DNA of 64,000 nucleotides from Pelomonas sp. Root1217. Its GTDB lineage: Bacteria; Pseudomonadota; Gammaproteobacteria; Burkholderiales; Burkholderiaceae_C. A program made the position numbers and the translations under genes. This document shows positions 49,680 through 56,586 of this stretch, one piece after another. The first letter of the stretch is position 1. Each line of letters begins with the position of its first letter. The DNA is taken from NCBI RefSeq assembly GCF_001425705.1, contig NZ_LMDC01000028.1, forward strand, positions 496,946 through 560,945, read 5' to 3'. Below the pieces are notes generated by a model. That model made no database searches. It saw only the letters and a list, made by a program, of their open reading frames with translations, and was not told the DNA's origin.

Positions 49680-49706
49680 GACGAAACAGATCCCACGTTT
49701 GTGACA
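49680..49706 (-). promoter_or_regulatory. ECF41-type promoter upstream of its own sigma gene
   Basis: On the minus strand TGTCACA (49700-49706) is followed after exactly 16 bases by CGTC (49680-49683), identical in layout to the site at 48703. The predicted transcription start is near 49674, about 25 bases from ATG 49649. Confidence 0.88.
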
Positions 49707-51512
49707 TCAGCGCGCTGTTGCGACCGCCGCTAGCAGCATCCAGGCTGAATGCGGAATCCACTGCTCCACCCAGCGCCACTGCTCGCCGTCGGGCCCGGGT
49801 CCAAAGGCGATGCCCTCGCCGGTGTCACTACCCACCGCACCGGTGATGCCGTTGGAGATGCCACCGGCGAACATGTCGCCGGCGCTGGATGCCACTGTCG
49901 GCGGGTTGCGTTTGCCAAAGCCGTAGAGCATGGAGATGCCATAGGGGTTGCGGCCCAACGTCCAGTCGAGCTGGCTCTGCGCATAACCGGCCCAACCCTC
50001 CGGCATGCCGGCACCGAGCTGGCGACCGGCAACGGCCATGGCCGTGCTCAGCGAGGCCAGCCGTGCGCTCTCGCCCTGCCACCAGTAGCCGGTCTCGTTC
50101 TTGTGCGGGATGAAGAAGCCCTCCATCACCTCGCCTTCGGCCTTGCCGTTCAGCGCGAGCTGGAAGGCCTGGCGCGCATAGCCATAGGGGTTGGAGACGC
50201 TCTGCGTGATGGCGATCTCGTACTTCAGCGCCGCCGCGATGGTCGCGGTCGTGCGGCCGCGACGCGCCTCCTGCGTCTCGACTTCGAGGTAGTAGGCCAG
50301 GCTCAGCACCGGCAGACCCGCTTCGACCGCGTGGTAATACGGCCGCGTGCCGCCATCGCTGATGAAGCCACCGGCAGCCGTCTGGCGGCCCATCAGGCTT
50401 TCGGCTCGCAGACGCGCGGCGTCGAGGAAGCGCGGCTCGCGCGTGGCGTTGAACAACTCGGTGGCGGACATCAAAGCCGCGTAATCGTCGATGATGTTTT
50501 CGACGCCATTGGCCGTGTACTGCGCGTTGAACTGCTGCAGATGATCGAAGGCCTTGATTGCGTCGGCCAGATAGGTCGCGCCGCTGAACTCGCCCTGTCG
50601 CCCCGACTGCTTGGCCAGCAGCGAGGCCCGCGCCAGCGCCGCGATGGCCATGCCGCCCCCCGCACGGTAGGCCGAGCGGTAGAGCCGGGTGTATCTGCCG
50701 TCCTCGCCCTCGTAGCCGACGATCATGCGCTCGGCTTTCTCGTCGCCCCATTTGTCGAACACCGTCGTGTAGAAATAGCCCTCCGCGTCGAGGATGCGGT
50801 GCAGATAGTCGGCACCCCAGAAGGCCTCGGTCTCGGCGCGCTTGAGCAGGCCCGCGCGGCGGTAGAGGTCGGCCGAGGTGTGCGCTGTGTAGGCCAGCAC
50901 CCAGGCCGCCATCGACGTCTGCTGCGGGTTGAAGAAGTTGGCGTAGCCGAGGTGGGACAAATACTTGCCCGTGTCGCCGCCGGCATCCTTCCAGCCGCCA
51001 TGCACGTCGACGAAGCGGTTGGTCTCGAAGATGCGGATGCGGCTGTCACCCTTGCCCGTGTGGCGACTGCGGTGGAAGTAGTCCAGCGTCTTGTCGGCGA
51101 TGGTCGTGAACAGCGCCTGGTCACGCACTCGCACGGGCGCGGACAGCACCCGTGCGCCACCCAGCGTGGCCTCGACGCGGTAGACGCCCGGCGCCTGCAG
51201 CGCCGAGAAGTCCACCTCGAAGTAGCGCTTGCCCGCGCCCCAGGCCGAGAACTCGGGCAAGGCCTTCAGTTCGCCCTGGGCGACGACCTTGGCGCCGGCC
51301 AACACACGGTAGCGCCCGGCTTGCGCCGGGCCCGTGGACTCGACGACGGCCCGTTTGGGGCCGACGCGTTCCAGCGCCACCTGGTTGATCTGCACCAGCA
51401 GCGGCTCGGTGGGCAGTTGCACCGAGACCGTCGTCACCGGCGCAGCCGCCTCGGCGGCAACGGCCAGCGGCATGGCGGCCGCCAGGGCCGCCGCAATCAG
51501 GATTCGCTTCAT
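49707..51512 (-). CDS. Glycoside hydrolase family 9 enzyme (exo-glucosaminidase/endoglucanase type)
   Basis: A 601-residue exported enzyme: signal peptide (1-19, LAVAAEA), an N-terminal Ig-like CelD_N domain (to about 120), and an (alpha/alpha)6 GH9 domain. The nucleophile-side DAG motif is in DVHGGWKDAGGDTGKYL, and the C-terminal catalytic region holds NPYGISMLYGFGKRNPP and a late Glu-rich segment. GH9 proteins of marine vibrios include exo-beta-D-glucosaminidases acting on chitosan oligomers, and the partner chitosanase gene upstream supports that reading over cellulase. The start at 51512 overlaps the chitosanase stop by ATGA. Confidence 0.85.
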   Translation of the reverse strand: MKRILIAAALAAAMPLAVAAEAAAPVTTVSVQLPTEPLLVQINQVALERVGPKRAVVESTGPAQAGRYRVLAGAKVVAQGELKALPEFSAWGAGKRYFEVDFSALQAPGVYRVEATLGGARVLSAPVRVRDQALFTTIADKTLDYFHRSRHTGKGDSRIRIFETNRFVDVHGGWKDAGGDTGKYLSHLGYANFFNPQQTSMAAWVLAYTAHTSADLYRRAGLLKRAETEAFWGADYLHRILDAEGYFYTTVFDKWGDEKAERMIVGYEGEDGRYTRLYRSAYRAGGGMAIAALARASLLAKQSGRQGEFSGATYLADAIKAFDHLQQFNAQYTANGVENIIDDYAALMSATELFNATREPRFLDAARLRAESLMGRQTAAGGFISDGGTRPYYHAVEAGLPVLSLAYYLEVETQEARRGRTTATIAAALKYEIAITQSVSNPYGYARQAFQLALNGKAEGEVMEGFFIPHKNETGYWWQGESARLASLSTAMAVAGRQLGAGMPEGWAGYAQSQLDWTLGRNPYGISMLYGFGKRNPPTVASSAGDMFAGGISNGITGAVGSDTGEGIAFGPGPDGEQWRWVEQWIPHSAWMLLAAVATAR

Positions 51513-52618
51513 TCCCATGCCATGTTCTTGGACCACTTGATGCCCGAAGTCGGGCACTTGCCGCTGTTGTTCGGGTAGCTGCTGTTGATGACCGAGTTGA
51601 CCGTGCTGACGCTGTTCATGGCCGGGTTCTTCTTGTAGATGTCCAGGGCCATGCTGGCACGCCAGCAGTTGCCCGCATCGTCGCCGAGGCTGCTGGACTT
51701 GAGCCAGCGGATGTACTGGTCGGTCAGGTAGGTGGCGAAGCAGGTCTCGGCGCTCAGGCTGCCGCAGTTGCCGGCGTTCTTGACCGAGCTGAAGGCCGAC
51801 ACGCTGCTGATGGAACCGGTGTTGACCTGCACCTGGAAGGCCAGGCCCACGAGGTTGTATTTGTCGAAGGCCGTGAAGCCGATGCCCTTGAGGGCACTGA
51901 GCACCGGCAGCAGCTTGTCGTTGTTGATGTGCGCGTAGTGGCTCATCACATACTTGTCCTGCTGGGTGTCGAAGGCCGACTGCAGGGCCTTGCAGATCTT
52001 GGTCAGAGCCGCGCGCTTGGTGGAGTTGGAGCGGCTGAGGTTGGGATAGGGATCCAGCTGCGAGTCGTCGGCCTTGAAGTTGCTGGCCGACACGCCGGTG
52101 ACCTGCACGCCCCAGTTCTTCATGTCGGTGTTGGTCGCACCCGTCTTGCCCAGCACATAGGGGGCGAAGGCGTTCTTGAAGTAGTCAGGGAAATCGCCCA
52201 CCGTCGTCACGCCGACCGGGCCGAAGGTGTTGCCGCGGTAGTCCGAGATGCCGACGCTGGCCTCGTAGTCCACCTCGCAATAACGCCATGGCCCGACGTC
52301 CTGGTAGTTGGTGGTGCCGTTCTCGGGATAGGCGTCCATGCTGAGCACGGCCTGCCACTGGGCGACCGTCAGCTTGCGGTTCTTGTCGAAGACATTGCCC
52401 CAGACGCGCGAGTCCCCCACGGGGATGACACCGCTGGCGGCGGCCGGCTGCACGGCCGTCACCAGGGCCTGGCCACTTGCAGTCTCGGTCTTGGTGTACA
52501 GCCAGCCGTCCTGCACAAAGGCCGTGCCCTTGGCCGCGTTGCTGCCGGCCGCAAAGGCCAGCGAAGACAGGCTCAACAGGGCGAGGGCCGCACAGGAGCC
52601 GATCCGGAGTGATTGCAT
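51509..52618 (-). CDS. Secreted chitosanase-like hydrolase (GH80-type)
   Basis: A 369-residue exported protein with signal peptide (1-24, SLAFAAG). The segment KLTVAQWQAVLSMDAYPENG with Glu in PENG, followed about 30 residues later by ISDYRGNTFGPVG, resembles the Glu/Asp pair of GH46/GH80 chitosanases such as Mitsuaria ChoA. The C-terminal part is helical and Cys-containing (NCGSLSAETCF, GNCWRASMALDIYKK). I am fairly but not fully sure of the family. It is the first gene of a two-gene operon with the GH9 enzyme, under a promoter that shares an operator with the kinase operon. ATG 52618 follows GAGG; a longer frame upstream is non-protein-like. Confidence 0.65.
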   Translation of the reverse strand: MQSLRIGSCAALALLSLSSLAFAAGSNAAKGTAFVQDGWLYTKTETASGQALVTAVQPAAASGVIPVGDSRVWGNVFDKNRKLTVAQWQAVLSMDAYPENGTTNYQDVGPWRYCEVDYEASVGISDYRGNTFGPVGVTTVGDFPDYFKNAFAPYVLGKTGATNTDMKNWGVQVTGVSASNFKADDSQLDPYPNLSRSNSTKRAALTKICKALQSAFDTQQDKYVMSHYAHINNDKLLPVLSALKGIGFTAFDKYNLVGLAFQVQVNTGSISSVSAFSSVKNAGNCGSLSAETCFATYLTDQYIRWLKSSSLGDDAGNCWRASMALDIYKKNPAMNSVSTVNSVINSSYPNNSGKCPTSGIKWSKNMAWE

Positions 52619-52786
52619 GTTTGCCTCAACAGAAGTCGTGTGGCGAAAAAGGGCCACGGGTTGTGGATGCCCACGAGCGGTGCGAAGAAAAGGGAGTGCA
52701 CCGCCGGCGAGGAGCGCAACTTCACTGCGGGATGCGCCGGGCTGGACCTCGTCCCTCCAACGGGACTTCACGTCTCATGGGCGGCG

Positions 52787-52832
52787 AATGTAGGGCCGCC
52801 AAGCCGGCATCGTCAATATTTAAATCCAATGG
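52787..52832 (-). promoter_or_regulatory. Promoter and ROK-type operator of the chitosanase operon
   Basis: On the minus strand TTGACG (52811-52816) and TACATT (52787-52792) are spaced by 18 bases. Directly upstream lies CCATTGGATTTAAATA, which matches the kinase promoter element in the same position and orientation. The leader to the chitosanase start is about 160 bases. The rest of the 384-base gap to the ROK gene holds no gene. Confidence 0.7.
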
Positions 52833-53002
52833 TTGTATAAATTTATTACAGCCACACGATGATGTTTGGGTTGACGGCTCAGTCAGAATCGCCACCACCC
52901 TCAGGTCAAGCCCCAGAGAGCGCAGAACGCAGCTCATGGACCGGCCGCCCGGCTTGAGGCCGCCCACTATCATCGGCGCCACGAAAGGCGCCGCCAGCAC
53001 GC

Positions 53003-54256
53003 ATGAGAACCACCGGCCGAGGAGCCAACCAGCAGTCCAGCGCCCCCTACAACCGCCGCGTTGTGCTGGACTTCATCCGCCAGCAAGGCGCCGCCTCGCG
53101 CAAGGACATCGCCGACATGGTGTCCCTGAGCCCGCAGACAGTGGCCAACATCACCAACGACCTGGAGGCCATCGGCCTCATCGTGTCGCGGCGCCAGAAG
53201 GTCGACAAATCCCGCGGCCAGCCACCCATCGCCTTCGAGCTGAACCCGCAGGCGGGCAACTCCATCGGCATCAGCCTGGAGCCGGGCCGCGCCTCCGCTG
53301 CGCTCGTCAATCTGGTCGGCGAGGTGCGCAGCCGCTGCGAGGTCGAGCTGGACACCAGCGACCGCCAGCAGATGCTGGCCTCGATGCTGCAGGTCGTCTC
53401 TCGGCTGCGCCGCGAATCAAGCGAGCGCCTGTGGGGCATCGGCATCGCCCTGCCCGGCCCGCTCGGCCACACCGACATCAGCTTCATCGGCCCGACGGCG
53501 CTGGAGGGCTGGAACGACCTGTCCGTGCTCGATGAGCTTGGCGAACTCACCGGCCTGCCGCTCTTCTACCGCGTGGACAGCGTTGCCGGCGCCCTGGGTG
53601 AGACGCTGTTCGGCGTGGCCCGCCACCTGGACGACTTCTTCTACCTGCACCTGGGCCTGGGCCTGGGCGGCGCCCTCGTCATCGGCCGCTCGGCCTTTCC
53701 CGGCGCCGACGGCAACGCCACCGAGATCGGCCACGTGCCCATCGTGCCCGGCGGCACGCCTTGCTACTGCGGCAACCGCGGCTGCCTGGAGCGCTATCTG
53801 TCCATGCATTCGCTGGCCGAGGCGCTGGGCGTGTCGGACCACGATGTGTGGGCCGTCGACCTGGCCCGGCGCCTGCAGCAGCCCGCCGACGCGGCCCTGC
53901 ACGGCTGGTGCCGCCAGGCAGCGGACCGCCTGCGCGACGCCGTCTGCATGATCGAGAACATGCTGGACCCGCGGTCCATCGTCATCGGCGGCTCGGCGCC
54001 CAAGGTGCTGGTGGAGCACCTCGTGGCCCTGGCCCAGCCCTGGCATCGCTCGGTGCGGGGCGGCGTCGCCAGCCCCGAGACGCGCCTGGTGCTGTCTGAC
54101 CGCCAGGACGACAGCTCCATCCTCGGCGCGGCCGTGCTGCCCTTCTACGAAATGCTGTCGCCACGCCTGGAAGTGCTGCAGCAGGAACGCCGCCCGGACG
54201 TCGACGCGGCCGAGCTGATGGGCCACCGCGCACCGCCTTCGCGTCGGGCTCAATAA
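53003..54256 (+). CDS. ROK family transcriptional repressor (NagC/Mlc-like)
   Basis: A 417-residue regulator with an N-terminal winged helix-turn-helix (NRRVVLDFIRQQGAASRKDIADMVSLSPQTVANI) and a C-terminal ROK sugar-kinase-like domain (about 85-390). The zinc motif is intact: GHVPIVPGGTPCYCGNRGCLE. The kinase-type ATP site is poorly kept, as in repressors. It probably binds an amino sugar or its phosphate and controls the chitosanase operon on the other strand and the kinase operon just downstream. A shared operator element is found in both regions. ATG 53003 has no strong ribosome site. Confidence 0.9.
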   Translation: MRTTGRGANQQSSAPYNRRVVLDFIRQQGAASRKDIADMVSLSPQTVANITNDLEAIGLIVSRRQKVDKSRGQPPIAFELNPQAGNSIGISLEPGRASAALVNLVGEVRSRCEVELDTSDRQQMLASMLQVVSRLRRESSERLWGIGIALPGPLGHTDISFIGPTALEGWNDLSVLDELGELTGLPLFYRVDSVAGALGETLFGVARHLDDFFYLHLGLGLGGALVIGRSAFPGADGNATEIGHVPIVPGGTPCYCGNRGCLERYLSMHSLAEALGVSDHDVWAVDLARRLQQPADAALHGWCRQAADRLRDAVCMIENMLDPRSIVIGGSAPKVLVEHLVALAQPWHRSVRGGVASPETRLVLSDRQDDSSILGAAVLPFYEMLSPRLEVLQQERRPDVDAAELMGHRAPPSRRAQ

Positions 54257-54312
54257 ATATTTCAATCCACTGGATTTAATTATTGACAGGCCATTTGGCG
54301 CACTCCTATAGT
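54256..54312 (+). promoter_or_regulatory. Promoter and ROK-type operator of the kinase operon
   Basis: The 13-base palindrome AATCCA-C-TGGATT (54264-54276) lies just before TTGACA (54283-54288), with TATAGT 18 bases further (54307-54312). The expected transcription start is near 54319, only one or two bases from the kinase ATG at 54321, so the mRNA should be nearly leaderless. The operator overlaps the repressor stop codon. Confidence 0.8.
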
Positions 54313-54320
54313 TGGCGCCC

Positions 54321-55271
54321 ATGGACACGGCACGCCTTCATCTCGACCCTCACCTCAGCATCGTCGGAGACGTCGGCGTCGATCTCGTTCTCGGCACTCT
54401 GGACGCCTGGCCGCGCATCGGCACCGAGCTGCTGATGCCCCGCAGCGAGCTGCGTGCCGGTGGCTCCGGCGCCAACGCCGCGCTGGCGGCCCGCCATATC
54501 GGCCTGAACACCCAGCTCATCTCCGCCGTCGGCAACGACCACTTCGGCCATTGGTTGGCCGAGCAGTTCACTGGCATCCGCTGCAACCTCGAGGCCTGCG
54601 ACCGCGAGACGACGATCTCGGTCGGCCTCATGCATGCCTGCGGTGATCGCAACTTCTTCACCACACACGGCCATCTGCAGCAGCTGTCGGTACAGCATGT
54701 GCTCAAGCACCTGCGTCCGACCGATGCGCCGGCCATCGCCCTGTTCACGGCGCCCTTCCTGCTGACCGAACTGCGCGGCCGCTATGCCGATCTGCTCGCC
54801 GAGGCCGCCACGCGCGGTTACCGCATCGCACTGGACACCGGCTGGCCGCCTGAGGGATGGACACCCGACGTGCGCGACGAGGTACTGACCTGGCTGCCGC
54901 ACTGCGACCATCTGCTCATCAACGAGCTGGAGGCGCGCAGCATTGCCGGCACGGAAGACCTTGACGCGGCACTGGTGCTGATCGGCCGGGAACTCAAAGC
55001 CGGCGCCAGCCTTGTCGTCAAGGTCGGCGCGCGTGGTGCGATGGGTTTCGAAGCCGGCCGCCGCAGCGCGCATGACGCCGAGCCGGCCGACATCTTCGAC
55101 ACCATCGGCGCCGGCGACGCCTTCAACGCGGGTTACCTTGCAGCCCGGCTGCGCGGCGGTCATCTCGCAGAAGGGCTCGCTGCCGGCTGCCGCACGGCCC
55201 GCGCCATCCTGTCGCGCTTCCCGCGCAAGACCATTCGTGCCGGCGAGTTCGCCGACTGCATCGCAGCCTGA
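54321..55271 (+). CDS. PfkB family carbohydrate kinase
   Basis: A 316-residue sugar kinase of the ribokinase fold. The ATP and substrate signature DTIGAGDAFNAGYLAARL is near residue 258, and GGSGANAALAARHIG near residue 47 is the N-terminal PfkB signature. The sugar is not determined; glucosamine or N-acetylglucosamine is the best guess because of the chitosanase, GH9, ROK and importer genes around. The start ATG 54321 has no ribosome site and lies at the predicted transcription start, suggesting leaderless translation. The MFS gene follows by five bases. Confidence 0.87.
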   Translation: MDTARLHLDPHLSIVGDVGVDLVLGTLDAWPRIGTELLMPRSELRAGGSGANAALAARHIGLNTQLISAVGNDHFGHWLAEQFTGIRCNLEACDRETTISVGLMHACGDRNFFTTHGHLQQLSVQHVLKHLRPTDAPAIALFTAPFLLTELRGRYADLLAEAATRGYRIALDTGWPPEGWTPDVRDEVLTWLPHCDHLLINELEARSIAGTEDLDAALVLIGRELKAGASLVVKVGARGAMGFEAGRRSAHDAEPADIFDTIGAGDAFNAGYLAARLRGGHLAEGLAAGCRTARAILSRFPRKTIRAGEFADCIAA

Positions 55272-55276
55272 ACATC

Positions 55277-56509
55277 ATGAAGCAGCGCGCGCTGATCGTC
55301 GGCTACATCCTGCTGATCTGGTTCGTGATCTCCTTCGTCACCAACCTCATCGGCCCGCTGATGCCGATCATCATCCAGGACTTCAAGCTGAGCCTGGCAA
55401 TGGCGGGCTTCCTGCCGTTCTCGTTCTTCCTGGCCTACGGGCTGGTGTCCATCCCGGGCGGCATGCTGGTGGAAGCGCGCGGGCCGCGCTTCACGCTGCT
55501 CGTGGCCTTCGTATCGAACTTCGCCGGCTCGCTGGCCATCGCGCTGTGGCCCAGCTACGCAACGGCCATCGGCGGCTTGTTCGTCATCGGCCTGGGCATG
55601 GCACTGCTGCAGGTCGTCATCAACCCGTTGATGCGTACCGCCGGTGGCGAGGCGCACTTCGCGTTTTTCTCGGTGATGGGCCAGCTCGTGTTCGGCCTCG
55701 CATCCTTCCTGAGCCCCTGGGCCTTCCAGCTCTTGATGGAGCGCCCCGGCGCGGCCGGCAGCCCGCTCGTGTGGGTCGCGTTCTACTGGATCTTCATGGC
55801 GGCCTTCATCGCGCTGATCGTCATGAACCAGGCACTGCCGCTGCCCCGAGTCGAGCTGAAGGACGACGAGCGCACCGGTGGCTGGGGCGCCTACCGCGAG
55901 CTGCTGGCGCGGCGCGACGTGCGGCTGTTCTTCCTGGGCATCATGGCCTACGTCGGCACCGAGCAGACGCTGGCGAACTGGATATCGCAGTTCCTGTCGA
56001 CCTATCACGGCATCTCGGCCACGGCCGAAGGCGCCGACGCCGTCGCGCGCTTCTGGGGCCTGATGTCGCTGGGCTGCCTGCTCGGCCTGCTGCTGCTCAA
56101 GCTGCTGGACTCGCGCCTCGTGCTGGCCGGCTTCACGGTGCTGGCGATCGGCAGCGTGGCCCTCGCCCTGTTCGGACCGGCCGCCGCGTCGCAGCTGGCC
56201 TTCCCGGCCTCGGGCTTCTTCCTGTCGGTGATGTTCTCGGTCGTGTTCTCGCTCGGCCTGAACTCCGTGCCCCGCCACCACGGTGCCTTCTCGGGCGTGC
56301 TGTGCACCGGCATCCTGGGCGGCGCCGTCTTCCCCCTCATCGTCGGCGTGCTCGGCGATGCCATCGGGCTGCGCGCCGCGATGTCCACCGTCTTCCTGAC
56401 CCTGGCCTACATCCTGAGCGTGAGCGCCTGGGCGAGGCCCCTGGTGCGCAACGAGACCGTCTCGCTGGCGCAGCTGTTGTCCCCCACCAGGCCCAGACCC
56501 GAGGCCTGA
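55277..56509 (+). CDS. MFS sugar importer (FucP/NagP-like)
   Basis: A 410-residue inner-membrane carrier with 12 spans. The start MKQRALIVGYILLIWFVISFVTN and the pattern FFLAYGLVSIPGGMLVEARGPRF with NPLMRTAGGEAHFAFFSVMGQLVFGLASFLSPW (loop 3-4) resemble the fucose/glucose/GlcNAc H+ symporters. A likely substrate is glucosamine or GlcNAc released in the periplasm by the GH9 enzyme. It is co-transcribed with the kinase. The substrate is inference from context. Confidence 0.85.
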   Translation: MKQRALIVGYILLIWFVISFVTNLIGPLMPIIIQDFKLSLAMAGFLPFSFFLAYGLVSIPGGMLVEARGPRFTLLVAFVSNFAGSLAIALWPSYATAIGGLFVIGLGMALLQVVINPLMRTAGGEAHFAFFSVMGQLVFGLASFLSPWAFQLLMERPGAAGSPLVWVAFYWIFMAAFIALIVMNQALPLPRVELKDDERTGGWGAYRELLARRDVRLFFLGIMAYVGTEQTLANWISQFLSTYHGISATAEGADAVARFWGLMSLGCLLGLLLLKLLDSRLVLAGFTVLAIGSVALALFGPAAASQLAFPASGFFLSVMFSVVFSLGLNSVPRHHGAFSGVLCTGILGGAVFPLIVGVLGDAIGLRAAMSTVFLTLAYILSVSAWARPLVRNETVSLAQLLSPTRPRPEA

Positions 56510-56586
56510 GTTCCCGATTCAAAACACGCCATGGCTTGCGGGCCAGGACGGCGTCCGCCCATACACAGACACAAGGAGCGAGAGCG

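Noticed and set aside
55012-56586. An N-terminal extension of the TonB receptor frame through the kinase and MFS genes
   Set aside because: The extension is in a shadow frame of two real genes; the signal peptide and AAGGAG fix the start at 56587.
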